A program made the position numbers and the translations under genes. A stretch of DNA of 64,000 nt from Triticum aestivum (Eukaryota > Streptophyta > Magnoliopsida > Poales > Poaceae), in assembly GCF_018294505.1 (NCBI RefSeq), contig NC_057802.1, forward strand, positions 307,942,961-308,006,960. The letters run 5' to 3'. The notes beneath the pieces were generated by a model. That model was not told where the DNA came from. It made no database searches and worked only from the letters and a program-made list of their open reading frames with translations. This document shows positions 11,981-23,445 of the stretch, piece by piece (within the stretch, counting starts at the first letter, position 1; every line of letters begins with the position of its first letter).

Positions 11981-12059
11981 TCCTACAATATACTATATTA
12001 CTGTGAAAGTTCATATACACCGGCTGAGATTAATGCAAACATGGCAGATATTCATTACA

Positions 12060-13510
12060 TTTCAAACTTTTATAGGACAGAAAAATAAAAGAAACCCGAC
12101 CCTAAACCTATTCTACGACGGCGACCGACGTCCTCCATCTGCGATCTCCTTGTACGGGGGCGGGGTTCAAGACGAAGGTGCGGTCTCCGGCGAGGAAGAG
12201 TAGAACACGGGAGACGGACCGGCCAGTTGGCACACAATGCCCTGCCGCCTCCCATGCCCTACTCATCTTCGGAGGAGTCCCCGACCTCGGCGGTGGCAGA
12301 CGTTGGGCGGCGGCAAGTAGGACGCGTGGCTGATGGTGCTCCCGTCGTTGGCCGCCATCGTGGCCACCGCTTGTGCGGTCGCGTCCGCGTCCGACTACAC
12401 CGCTATTGCGTCACGAGCGGCGACTTGAGTGAGGGCGGTGACCTCGAGCTCATCCCCGAAGACAAAGCTCTCCGGCAAAGTGTTCACGCTCGCGGTCATG
12501 GCGGATGTGGTGCCAGGCAGCAGGATGATGCGCTATGGTGTGGAGGTTAGCTGGGCATTGCCGCTTTAAGTGGCGCATTCCGGTGAGGCCAAAGCGTCCG
12601 GGCGCGTCATTAAGTCATCGAAGTTTGTTCCTCGGGCATCGAGCCTCTTAACGACGTCATACGGACGGACGCCATGAATGCGGGCAGCTAGCACCGAGTG
12701 GGCACGCACCGCACGACGGCGCGAGGGACGAGGGTTTTTGTTGTGCCAGGGTAGTCAGCTGCGGTCATGGCAACGTTGGAGATGCCCTTTGCTCACATGC
12801 GACCCCACATGTCATTGAAAAAGCAGGATGACCCGGCATGGTCTCAAGTCCTGGGGATGCAGTTGGCCGCGCTACACCACTCTGTGGACGCGTCACGGCG
12901 CGCGTGCACTTCGGCGCCCCGTGCATCCTCGACGAGCCGGGTGTTGATCTGCTGGTTGTGCCACAGCGCTAACGCCATCCTCGGCACACTGAAACCGACC
13001 GTGTCCAGCGACAATGAGCGTGTCGCTCACCGCGGTCGCCCTGTCCAGAGGCGGTGCTGGAGCTGCGCCACATTGCTGGCCCCCATGACCCACATGAACG
13101 GTTGCCGGTGGCGAGGAGGTCATGGGACAGCTCCTCCATTGGACTAGTCTACGCCACGTCGTCCCGACAGGTGTGCCCCACATGTCGGTTTCCTTGTTTT
13201 CCCGACCATATTCGAGCGTCGGTGCTCCGCGTTGCGCATTAGGCGCAGAACAGGTGGTTTTTTTGCCCTGGTTCAAATCTGGTACACTACCAAGTTGTTA
13301 CCCTAGCCCCAAGTGTGGTGGTTTTGGGTATGGTACCACCCTTTTCCTTTTCAAGTAGTGAAGCATAACACTTGATTAAGTAGTCAGATGGTGTGCTAAA
13401 TGTAGGTGTCCGACTGTTTGAAAGAATAATTGAGGTGTACCTGGTCCGTGCCCGCATTTAGGGGTCCAACTTACCATGTTCCGGCAGTAGTAACTATACT
13501 AGTCCCTGCG
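12060..13510. other. GC-rich stretch without recognisable gene
   Basis: About 1.4 kb with several overlapping open frames on both strands (for example 12767-13147 plus and 12893-13276 minus). None shows a known domain, consistent codon pattern or intron signals. High GC content alone explains the open frames. It may be a captured or decayed gene fragment. Confidence 0.4.
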
Positions 13511-13512
13511 TA

Positions 13513-13694
13513 CTCCCTCTGTTTTTATTTACTCCGCATTTTAGCTTTGCTCAAAGTCAAACTTTGTAAACTTTGACAAACTTCATAGACAGAAATAATA
13601 ACATATATAATAACAAATCAGTACCATTAGATTCATTATGAATATACTTTCACATCATATATATTTGCTATTGTAAATGTTCATCTTTCTACTC
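13513..13694 (+). mobile_element. Stowaway-type MITE, 3'-truncated
   Basis: It starts CTCCCTCTGTTTTTATTTAC after a TA and continues with the familiar CAAAGTCAAACTTTGTAAAC core. The right inverted end is absent. The repeat copy B starts right after it, suggesting that B inserted here or that a deletion removed the end. Confidence 0.7.
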
Positions 13695-13696
13695 TT

Positions 13697-13930
13697 ACTA
13701 GCAAGATGCCTGTGCGTTGCATGTAACATCAAGATGCATTTGTATGACTAGTTTATCTTGTGAGAGAAAAGGATGAATGAGGGAAGGCCTTATTTGCAAT
13801 TGCGGAGAGGTGTGTGGGTACCTTTTTGCAAAATTGCCATAGTTTCCTTCCTATCCGTCAGATATAAATCGGACGGCCTGTATTGCAGGATGGCAGGCAC
13901 ACCATCGTCACCAACTCTGTTTTTTATGTA
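13697..13930 (+). repeat. ~230-bp unclassified MITE-like repeat, copy B
   Basis: Direct-orientation copy, highly similar to 19744-19973. It is followed immediately by the start of a further partial copy (ACTAGCAAGATGCCCG, about 13931-13950). Non-coding. Confidence 0.75.
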
Positions 13931-13950
13931 CACTAGCAAGATGCCCGCCG

Positions 13951-14440
13951 AGTATCATTCGCATGTGGTCCTAGACCATGCTTGTATTTCCAATGTTGTA
14001 ATTTGTCCGACATGCATACAAACAAACGGTTCATTTAAAGTTTCACTTTGCCCCCACTACGTGTCGCTTCCTGTCTTAGTTTTGACATCCCATTCAGTTC
14101 ATGCCCTGACACATCTTGACGAGATCGATTGATGTTGAGAGATCAATTGCGTGTCGTGCAAGGAGATAAAGGTTTGGTCTGTTTCTATGATAGAAATGAC
14201 CCGTGGGGGGTCTGTGGGGATCAGAGGGAGTATATTGCACATTCATAAGCGAAACGAACGTATTGTACCCACCCTAGTCCTCTTTCAATCGATCTCCGGA
14301 CCCCGAGATGAAATCGAGAGAAAACGTGTGGGTGCATGTGTGATACCTAAGGCGGATTCAAAATTTTGAACCGGTGAGCATAGCATCCGCAAATCATATA
14401 TAAAGGGTATTCAATGTTAGTTTCACTTTTGAACGTATAA
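13951..14440. other. No gene seen
   Basis: About 490 bp of mixed sequence. The open frames here have no recognisable product and I see no terminal repeats. Confidence 0.4.
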
Positions 14441-14444
14441 TATA

Positions 14445-14570
14445 CTCCCTCCAATCCTTTCTAGTTTACATATAAGTTTTATGTGTAGTCAAAGTATCTC
14501 TACTTTGATCAAACTTATAGAAAAAAGTATCAACATTCAACAACGCCCAATCAATATTGTTAGATTTGTA
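14445..14570 (+). mobile_element. Stowaway-type MITE fragment
   Basis: It begins CTCCCTCCAATCC after TA and has the ACTTTGATCAAACTTATAGA and ATCAATATTGTTAGATT core of Stowaway elements. The right end is missing. Confidence 0.6.
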
Positions 14571-14770
14571 CGTACTCCTAGATTTGTATTCAAACAGAGA
14601 TGGTTTCCAATTTGTTTTCAACCACGTGAATGTGCTTGTTCTAGCGCATGCTCTTCCTACTAGGATTTCGCCACGTATAGCCAGTCCAATAGTAACTTTT
14701 TTTAAGCTCCCTGTCCAATAGTAATAGTGGAGTACTGACAACATCTGTAGTAGAGTATGCGGTGCTCATA

Positions 14771-15494
14771 CTACCTCCTTCCATTTATATAGGGCCTAAG
14801 AGCAAATCTAATAAGGCCTAGTCAGCAGGCTATAAGACTCTAATCATATAGATGATGGCTATAGATCATATACCTTGCTCATAGATCAAGAAAAAATAAT
14901 ATGCATGCAACTCTCTCCCAATCATATACCTTGCTCATGCAAATATTAAATGCTTAGAGCCAACCTAATAGCCATTCTAAGAGCCAACTTACATGGCACT
15001 TTTGCCTATGTGAAGGAGAGAGATGTGAAAAAGTAAGGGGAGTGAGCTCTCATGCAAGAGCCTAGCTATATACGCATTCCTGGGTAAATACAATAAATAT
15101 GAAGAAAGAGTTAGAGAGGAGATGGGAAAAGGTACTAATACAATAGCCAACCTTTTATATTATTTCTTTGCGGGAAATAGCCAACCTTATAGCCCACACT
15201 ATTGTATGAGTGCATATAGATGATGGCTATAGATGACATGGCAGTTCCTTATAGCCATTGGCTGGCTATATTATTAACCATGCTCTAATGCGTTTTTCAA
15301 AACCGCCTTTGACTATTGACAAGATTAATAGTACATGAGATGTATAATGTGAAAATTATATCATTGGAAGCTCCTTTCACATAAGAATTTGACCGTATGC
15401 TTTGTGTAAGCTGCATGTCATATATTATTACTCTAACATTTGGTCAAAGTTAGCCTCGAAAAACGCATTAGGCCCTGTAGATGGAAGGAGGGAG
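14771..15494. mobile_element. Stowaway-type MITE, complete but split by another MITE
   Basis: The left end CTACCTCCTTCCAT and the right end ATGGAAGGAGGGAG form inverted repeats, bounded by TA at 14769-14770 and 15495-15496. It belongs to the Tc1/mariner class by its TA target and CTCCCTCC-like ends. About 486 bp of its length is a nested element (14800-15285). Without it the MITE would be ~235 bp. Non-coding. Confidence 0.75.
14800..15285. mobile_element. Tourist/PIF-Harbinger-type MITE nested in the Stowaway element
   Basis: It starts GAGCAAATCTAATA and ends TATTAACCATGCTC, giving an inverted GAGCA...TAATA end. It is flanked by TAA on both sides (14797-14799 and 15286-15288), the 3-bp target duplication typical of PIF/Harbinger. 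The interior repeats ATATAGATGATGGCTATAGAT twice. No transposase. Confidence 0.75.
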
Positions 15495-15640
15495 TAGTAG
15501 TGGAAGTGGATCCTCTGACGTAGCTATCCCTGCCTTACCCTCCCTTTCGGTCACTTACTGGCGGACCCCATGCTTGCTAGGCCCCGCATGTCAGTTACTC
15601 AATGGGTTCGGCCACGTCAGGGGATCCTCATCCGTAGTAT

Positions 15641-15684
15641 ACTCCTTCTGTTTTTATTTACACCGCATAAAACAGAGGGAGTGG
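15641..15684. mobile_element. Internally deleted Stowaway remnant
   Basis: The two ends lie almost back to back: ACTCCTTCTGTTTTTATTTA followed by CCGCATAAAACAGAGGGAGT. The whole interior is gone, leaving a ~44-bp hairpin. Confidence 0.5.
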
Positions 15685-16020
15685 TAGTATAAATGACGCG
15701 GTCGGGGGAGGGGGAGGGACGTCGGTTTGCTCTCAACTGTGGTCCCACAAGCGAGCGAAAACGCAAGATGAAGCGCGTTCCATTCGGTGAACGACGTGGA
15801 GGGTCCAGCGTGCCGAGGTGCAACGCGAATGCGACAAGAGCGATGTAGAGTCAAAACCGATTGACCTTCGCTGCTCGGCCGGAACTACTATTCACACTAG
15901 AACCTTCGCTGCTCTGCCTATGCCAGCCACTGCCCCAAAACCACACCTCCTCTCCAGCCCATTCCCCCACCTTTCGATCCCCTAGCCCGCATCAAGCATC
16001 CTCTAGTTCGCCGGAAAGCC

Positions 16021-16845
16021 ATGGTGCACCGCAAGATCACATACTACAAGATGCTGACGCCGGAGCGCCGCGCAGAAATCGCGGTGGCGGTCGGCACCAC
16101 AGACCTCCGTTCCCAAGCTCGCTTTACGGCGGGCCAATCCCCGAGTTCTCTAGAGCCAAGCTATGAGGAGGAGGAAGCCGATCCAATGTTCATGGCGAAT
16201 GTCGCGGTGCAGAAGGCCCCCGATGGGTATGAGACGATGGACGTCGACTTCGTGCCGGTGTCCGGGTCCCCCATGGTGCAGGCGGACCAACGGTTCAACC
16301 TGGCGATACTATAGGAGGACCGGCAGGCAGAGGCTCAACTCGACGTTGAGCGCGCGCATGACGTTGCCATCGAGGCTGTCCTGCAGGTGGAACCGGATGC
16401 CGCGGATTTGAACCGGACGGCGCAGGCTCAACTCGAAGTGGAGCGCGCAGATGCCGCTGCCATCGAGGCCCTCCTGCAGGCGGAACCGGACGTCCTGGAC
16501 TTGAACCGGGCGGCGGAGGCTCAACTCGACGCGGAGCGCGCGGATGCCATCGAGGCCCTCCTGCAGGCGGAACCGGACGTCCTCGACTTGAACCGGGCGG
16601 CGGAGGCTCAACTCGACGCGGAGCGCGTGGATGCTGTTGCCATCGAGGCCCTCCTGCAGGCGAAACCGGACGCCCTTGACTTGAACCGGGCGGTGCTCTC
16701 ATCCGTGTAGAGCACCCGCACGCTCCGCGTGAGCGAGTAGCTGGAGGACGAGGACAACCACGGTGCGGAGACACATGTCGGCAGCTATGGCTAGTTCGCA
16801 CCGGAAGCCAAAGACGACGAGGCCGACTCGTTCCGCGAGCGGTGA
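16021..16845 (+). pseudogene. Unrecognised gene with a ~34-residue tandem protein repeat, four TAG interruptions
   Basis: One frame runs from ATG 16021 to TGA 16843-16845 and is interrupted only by TAG at 16312, 16708, 16738 and 16792. The first 97 codons (M-V-H-R-K-I-T-Y-Y) resemble nothing I know. After the first TAG come four imperfect repeats of about 32-34 residues with a core of A-Q-L-(D/E)-x-E-R-A-D then A-I-E-A-L-L-Q-A-E-P-D and D-L-N-R. They are alanine, glutamate and leucine rich, and likely helical. An acidic tail follows. The even repeat spacing and open frame favour a once-real protein. Function unknown. Confidence 0.5.
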
Positions 16846-19048
16846 TAGTTTTTCTTTATGTTGTTGTTTTTAGGGATCTTTTGCTGTGTAAAAACATATA
16901 TTGTGATGCAAGTCGCCTGACTTTGATCATTTGGGTCAGTCTACCATTTCACGCGGTTGGATAAATATCCTACGTCTCCTAACCCTTCTTCCTCACCTCT
17001 TCTTCTTCCCCAACAGACCATCGCACGAGTCGTACGGATCCACCCCAACATGTGGTTGGATAAACATAATGTATGAACGAAAATTATCTGTCAGTGGTAG
17101 CACATGTTAGTGAGGGTGTGTTCCCTTGGATGGGTTTGCGACATGCAGGAGCGACTGTCTGAGGGTGCGGTGCGACCACGGCGTGCATGAGTGACCGTGT
17201 GAGGGTGCGGTGCGACCGCGACAGCCGTGCGCAAGTGTACCTCCTTTTCATTTTGAAAACTTTAGGCAAGCTTGGCAAAAATGTGTGGCGAAGTATGGCA
17301 ATGCAAGGCCTAGACCCAAACAGGATAAGTACGTACGTACTAGGAGTACTGGTGTTAAACAGAAAGGCGAGGTTTTCCTTCGCGGGATTAACCGATACAA
17401 ATCCTCGTTTGACGTGTCAATTAATGCGTATTTTTTTCTCCAAAGCCCAAAGAGCTAACCATCTCACTCCTCGTCGCTTTGATTAATGCAGCGCAATGAA
17501 AACAAACCTTCTCACTTCTGCATGCATGCAAAGGTATACTAATGTCCTTGGTTGCTAGTACGAGGCAAACCCCGTCAATTTTGCCTCGATTAGTGTTAGT
17601 GGCCTTTTGCAAATTGTAATTTTGATATACTGGCCTTATGTACAAAAAATGGAGGTAGTAACTATTTGACTTCCTTCCCCATTGTAGTGACGTCGACGAT
17701 ATCTCGAACGTTGTGGTTTGGCGAAGTGCGTTCGACAGAGAACACCATTGAGGGAGACCACGGTAAGTCGTTCGCAAGTGCCGCCTGCAAGCCGAGACAA
17801 CCGCCTTATTTGCATCCAGGAAGTCCGTTGAACCAAAGGACGCGTAAATGTACTAGTACTACTAGTACACAATAGCGTCGTCCGTCCAACTTAGTGCGGT
17901 GAGGTGGTTTCTCGAAGAAGACGGTGGAGAAGCGGAGTCAGCGAAGAGTGAAATGATGGTTGCTTCGTCCGTGCTTTGTGATTTGACGCCTCACTGCTTT
18001 GTGATTTGTGATAGAAGGGACAGGGGAGTAGACTCTGTGCTCTATATTGTACATGCGTCCAAGCACGGGAGAAATAGGAGAGACGTTGCATTTTTCTATT
18101 CCTTCAATCAATCAATCAGGGGGCTTCGGTTCCATCTTTTTGGCTTTGGCAGCACCATCCACAATGGTTCCCATCGATGAGAAAAGCTATTTTCACATTT
18201 GGCTACACATTATGGATGCCCTTAACTGTACCACTTGGTTTTGCTCCTGTGTGCTATCTATACAAATCTCAATTATATTGATCTAAAAAATTATAGAATC
18301 AAGATTAGTAAAAAGGAGGTGATTTTGCCGCACGGATGGCGGGGGAGGTTTCTTATTTTTAGAGGACGTTGGCCTGGCGGTTTGCTAACATGCGGTCCCA
18401 CGTGTCAGTGCTTTACCAAGCCGATCCGCGTCCCACATGAGGCAGAACAACGGTAGAAGCAACATGTGGTTAACTTGAAGAAGATGAGGGAGAAGCGGAT
18501 TCAGCAACGAGTGAAATGATGGTCGCTTCGTCCCTCCAACTTCTTTTTTTAGCATTATTACTTCGTCCCTCCAACTTAACTGCGGGAAAGGTGCAGCTTT
18601 GTGATTTGACGCCTCATTGCTCATTACTACGTCGGCGCCATGACTGGGGTGCTTCACCCCTTTGCTCTGCACTGTATTTCGGTATGGCATATGGACCCGG
18701 TAGCATGATGTCCCACATGTCGCCGAACAGGACTAGAACATTTATGAAAGCGAGCGCTCCACTCTTACGACGGAGGAGTACACGACACGGCGGCCCCGTG
18801 AACTGTCACTTGTACTGTATAGTACTGTAGTTTTGCTGTTTCGCATGATCCATCGATACAAACCCGATTAAACAGGAAAGGGCGGGATTTTCCACGCGCG
18901 GTAGATGATACTAGCCATACATTTCAAAGGCAATTTTAATGTATGCAAACTGAATAATTAAGTAACAATATGATATCTAGTAAAACTAAAAACACATATG
19001 ATTTATTGTGTTAGAGTGTAGTAGTAGTGCTGTATTGCATAGTTGTTA
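16846..19048. other. Low-information stretch with diverged duplications
   Basis: No defensible gene. Two related segments stand out: 17915-18000 and 18476-18625 share GAAGAAGA(C/T)G, GTGAAATGATGGT(T/C)GCTTCGTCC and TTTGTGATTTGACGCCTCA. The segment 18838-18905 is related to 11384-11467 (TTCGC(A/G)TGATCCATCGATAC). Segments near 11220, 15727 and 18383 share GTCCCAC(A/G)(T/A)G-type motifs. This looks like an old duplicated region broken up by insertions. Confidence 0.45.
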
Positions 19049-19369
19049 GATGTAACATGCAAGAACGTGTAGAGATGTAGTTTTGGAGGGCCTACAAAGA
19101 GAAAAGCGTAATACGGTCACCGAACTTCAGAATACGCTCATTACGGTCACTATATATGTTTTGCAGTGATTATACGGTCACTTGCTCACCGTTCAGCATC
19201 GGATTGCACTCTGTTGACCGGCCAAATAGTCTGCATGGCACCATGTTGACTAGTTAAATTGACCACATTCCTTGTGGGTCCCACATGTCAGTTCACATAG
19301 GAAAAAGGTCAGATAAACACAAATTTACGCAGGCGCGACAAGACTCCAACCCGTGAGCGGGAATCACCT

Positions 19370-19612
19370 GGTTGTGTATGTGTCTGTCAGGGCTTGATGT
19401 GTGCGCATGCACGTGTAGGTTGAGCACTTGAGCGTGAGAGAGTGTGTTGGTCGTGTGGTGTGTGCATGCATGCGTGCGTGTGTGCGTGTGAGTGTTGCGT
19501 GCGTGCGTGGCTGCGTGTGTACGTGTGAGTGTTGCGTGCGTGTGTGGCTGCATGTGTTCGTGTGAGTGTTACGTGCATGCAGTTCGTGTGCATGCGTGCG
19601 TGTGTGTATAAT
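19370..19612. repeat. TG/GC-rich minisatellite, ~37-bp period
   Basis: A run of GTGTG and GCGTGCGTG in which a ~37-bp unit, GTGTGAGTGTTGCGTGCG followed by TGTGGCTGCGTGTGT, recurs about three times with drift. It explains the histidine/threonine-rich open frames on the opposite strand, which are not genes. Confidence 0.8.
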
Positions 19613-19743
19613 CACCACACCAGCTCCTGTGTGTTAAAACAGACGGCTCAGCATACCAATACAAGGCCACCTTGTCCGTTGTGCCCGCGGTCATGACTTC
19701 GAACCACCGTCCAATATTTTTTTTGTCGTTTGTTTTCATTTGT

Positions 19744-19973
19744 ACTAGCAAGATGCTCGTGCGTTGCACGTAACATCAAGATGCATTTGTATGACTAGTT
19801 TATCTTGTGAGAGAAAAGGACAAACGAGGGAAGGCCTTATTTGCAAATGTGGAGAGGCGTGTGGGTACCTTTTTGCAAAATTGCCATAGTTTCCTTCCTA
19901 TCCGTCGGATATAAATCGGACGACCTATATTGCAGGATGGCAGGCACACCATCATCACCAACTCTGTTTTTTT
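19744..19973 (+). repeat. ~230-bp unclassified MITE-like repeat, copy C
   Basis: Nearly co-linear with copy B (13697-13930). It begins ACTAGCAAGATGCTCGTGCG and ends CCAACTCTGTTTTTTTATA. Nested inside the long-inverted-repeat element. Non-coding. Confidence 0.75.
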
Positions 19974-20387
19974 ATAAGAGTGTAGAAGAGTAGATACAAG
20001 CTAACAGGTGGGCCCAATGGTAGTGAGATAATGTGATGCAACACTAGAGGTGCCACGTGGAGCATTTAACTGGTCAACTAGTCGTGTCTTGAGCAAATAC
20101 AGAGTTGTACGGTGAGCCCATGAATGTATAATAACCACAAAACATAAATGGTGACCGTAATGAGTGGATTCTGAAGTCCAATGTATGTATCGTGCTTTCT
20201 CTCCAAATACAATGATCGTCACTGTATATATCGCGAGAGAAAGATGAAACATGCGTGAATGTGATGGGGGCTTACTTTTAGAGGACCTGGAGATAGTTTG
20301 TGTGCATACGTGAAAGGGGCGTAGAGGGGGTGTATGCGATGGGGAGAGAGATGCTCTTTGTTTCTCTTTATTATGACTAACTTTATA

Positions 20388-20643
20388 CTCCCTCCGTTTC
20401 TTTTTAGTCCGCATATGAGGTTTTGTCAAAGTCAAGCTTTGTAGTGTTTGACTAACTTTATATTAAAAAATATAAACATTCACAATATGAAATCAATATT
20501 ATCAGATGCACCATGAAACGTATTTTCATACTATATAGTTTTAGTATTGTAGATGTTCATATTTTTTATATAAATTTGGTCAAACTTTGTGTAGTTTGAC
20601 TTTGACCAAATCTTATGTGCGGAGTAAAAAGAAACGGAGGGAG
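20388..20643. mobile_element. Complete Stowaway MITE, 256 bp
   Basis: Inverted ends CTCCCTCCGTTTCTTTTTA and its complement at the right edge (AAAAAGAAACGGAGGGAG) are bounded by TA at 20386-20387 and 20644-20645. The interior has the CAAAGTCAAGC / GACTTTGACCAAA symmetry typical of the family. Non-coding. Confidence 0.9.
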
Positions 20644-20645
20644 TA

Positions 20646-22931
20646 TATAGTATAAAAATACAAAAATTCACAGTGCGGAATAAATATCATTGTGGGCACC
20701 ATGCAACAAATTAATGTTCATACTCCTCCATATAACTTTGTAATGTTGTATATATGTAGAAATTCTAAAATAATTTTTTGGTCACTCTTTATTCAAAAGG
20801 AATGTTGTATGCGAAATAAACGTGAAGAGAGGGCTTTTTAGATCAATGGGGTACGTGATGTAACATGTGTGAATGTGTAGTTGATGTATTTGGCAGGGCC
20901 TAGAGAGGTATGTGTGTGTATTACGTATTCGAGAGAGGCATGGATAGAGGGGCCAGCAGGGGGAGGGGGCGTGGGAGAGATAGCACGAGAAATGAGATAG
21001 GTCTAGAGAGAGAGAGCGAGAGAGAGACTAATATGATGTCACGGCGAGAGATTCCCTTGAGTGTGTATATGCAAGGGGGAGGGGATAGAGGCACGAGGAG
21101 ATTTTTTTTGTGTGGTGTCTGTGTTGGTATGTGTGGGTGTGAGAAGATAACGAGACCTGGGGGCAGAGGGTGTGTCACCGCGTGAGGTCCGGTGGGTCGA
21201 GGTGAGGCCCTTGGTTCGGTTCCGTCCTGCACCACATTGGTCAGCCCGTGACGCATTTAGGAAGACCCATGGATGACTTGTCGTACAAGACAACGATAGC
21301 AGAATTGTGAAGGACTCTGTGTCCACTGACAAAGCCGGCTAGGATTTGTAACCCTGGGTTCTCGGACTAAGGTAACCCCTTATCTCTGATATTACTATTC
21401 ATCCAACCTAACTTTAAGGGGCATCCTACAGAATGCTCTGCTAGAATCATACTCATTGATTAGGAAGAGAGGTGTGAGACAATGCGTGAGAGACAGACCT
21501 AAAGATAATGTGCGTACAGGAGACATGTAGGTAGGTCTATGTATATAGAAATGGTCGACGGGGATTGTGTGTGTGTATGCTTGTGAGAGGAAGAGTGCTT
21601 GTGATAAAGGTTAGTGAAAATAGTCGTAAATGGTTACGAGAGTGAGGGAGGGTTATATCGAGAGCATGTCTGCGAGAAAGACACCTCAGGAGAAAGTGTG
21701 TGAGCATGTGTGAGAGACCACCGATGGAGAGTGAAACTACATGTAAAAGACTGATGTACACATTGATTAAAGATATAAATTGTATCCAAATATTAGGATG
21801 GGATCATGATATTTGCAATTCGCGTAAGGAACGGTCATTGATCCATCAGACATCTAGATTCTATCGAATTTGAGCATGTCATTGTTATTATTCGACATAA
21901 TTGATCCACATAGTTAGTATTTTGAACTCCAGACAATGCATCGCTTTAGCAATCAAATATAAACGTGAGTATAGTTCATGTTGTGTGTAAAGCACATTAT
22001 CCATAAGAAAGTTACACAATGAACATTATAAATAGCTAGCTATGAACTAGCATACATTTGAATTCAACTTAAGGTGGTTTAAAAAAATCGAAGTCAACAT
22101 GAAGTCCATTCAATTATTTGAATTCGATATCATGGCATTTGTAAATCATACCTAATTATGCGGGCACCAATCTTTGCTCTGATTTTGTACATAATAGCAT
22201 ATATAGTCGTGTACAAAATAGATTCAAATTTAGCTCCTCCATTCCAAAATAATCGTAGTTATAGGATTTTCAAGTGTCAAAAATTCAAAAAGAAGCGGAT
22301 AATTTAATGAGGTTTTCAAACATACAAGGTCAAATTTAACGTTGTCTATTTAGGTCAATCCTCAAAGTTCAAGAGTACACTAAACGTGAATGCTTCTGTT
22401 TCAAAATTTCGAACGAAGCGCCAAAAGAGCCTCTATCGCCCGAAACCGCATGAGACCAATGTTTGGTAGTAGAAGGAAATTACTTTTCTAACTCCGACCC
22501 GTGAAACCTACCGGCCCGACATCCAAAGGTCTAAACTGGGGTAGGTTTGTAGCTTCATCTAGACGCCACGCAACCGCCTCCGAAAAACATTCACACACAA
22601 TGGCCGCCTAAGCACACATGCGCGCTGCCAAAATCGCTCCCGCCCACTATTTAGGACACCTGGGATTACCATCCTACCCCCGACCCGCAGTAGGTCCAAA
22701 ATTTAACAGGGGGCAAAGTTTGTACTTTCCCCAAATTTCAAACAAGCGTGTCCCATCTGTTCAAAAAAGCCAAAAACAAGCGCGTCCCAGACCGAAACAT
22801 GGTTCTCCCTTAGCTCCCCCCCCCCCCGCATCCGATTCCCCATTCGTACTCCGTGGGCGCCAAACTACCTCTCCACCAGCCGCGAAACCCCGGCGTCCTC
22901 CATTCGCCACCCCATCCCACCCATCAACCGT
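20646..22931. other. Purine-rich and AT-rich spacer; last ~500 bp look like a gene leader
   Basis: 20,860-21,190 and 21,450-21,760 are GA/GTG-rich and hold only chance frames. 21,780-22,400 is AT-rich with nothing recognised. From ~22,600 the sequence turns C-rich with short poly-C (22818-22828) and CCTCC-type pyrimidine tracts, like a grass 5' untranslated leader. It is cut at 22931 by the gypsy element and seems to resume at 31973. Confidence 0.4.
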
Positions 22932-23401
22932 TGAGGGAGTCCTAGATTAGGGGGTCCTCGGACAGCCGGACTATATCCTTTAGCCAGACTGTTAGACTAT
23001 GAAGATACAAGATTGAAGACTTTGTCCCGTGTCCGGATGGGACTCTCCTTGGCGTGGAAGGCAAGCTTGGCAATACGGATATGTAGATCTCCTCCCTTGT
23101 AACCGACTCTGTGTAACCCTAGCCCCCTCCGGTGTCTATATAAACCGGAGGGTTTAGTCCGTAGGACAACGATCATCATACCATAGGCCAGCTTCTAGGG
23201 TTTAGCCTCTACGATCTCGTGGTAGATCAACTCTTGTAATACTCATATCATCAAGATCAAACAAGCAGGAAGTAGGGTATTACCTCCATCGAGAGGGCCC
23301 GAACCTGGGTAAACATCGTGTCCCCCGCCTCCTGTTACCATCCGCCTTAGACGCACAGTTCGGGACCCCCTACCCGAGATCTGCCGGTTTTGACACCGAC
23401 A
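22932..23401 (+). mobile_element. 5' LTR of the gypsy element
   Basis: Starts TGAGGGAGTCCTAGATTAGG and ends TTTTGACACCGACA. It contains a TATA-like TCTATATAAACCGG near 23135-23148, the likely retrotransposon promoter. The sequence just after it (TTGGTGCTTTCATTGAGAG) occupies the primer-binding position but is not the usual tRNA-Met complement. Confidence 0.9.
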
Positions 23402-23445
23402 TTGGTGCTTTCATTGAGAGTTCCACTGTGTCGTCACCATAAGGT

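Larger units (their letters stand above)
19099..20202. mobile_element. Element with long (~165-bp) imperfect inverted repeats
   Basis: 19099-19270 (GAGAAAAGCG...CTTCAGAATACGCTCATTACGG) is matched by the reverse complement of about 20010-20202 (GAGAAAGCACG...CTTCAGAATCCACTCATTACGG). Gaps and ~25-30% mismatches by eye separate the arms. Between them lie a TG-rich minisatellite and a nested repeat copy. There is no transposase. Long inverted ends without coding suggest a non-autonomous MULE or foldback element. The flanks show no clear target duplication. Confidence 0.55.

Noticed and set aside
12767..13276. Possible host gene in the GC-rich block
   Set aside because: Open frames exist on both strands over the same bases, with no domain, intron signals or codon pattern.
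16295..16801. Arg/Pro-rich minus-strand frames opposite the repeat pseudogene
   Set aside because: Mirror frames of the GC-rich plus-strand repeats. The plus frame has a coherent start and tail.
19293..19618. His/Thr-rich proteins on the minus strand
   Set aside because: Direct translation of the TG minisatellite; no coding evidence.
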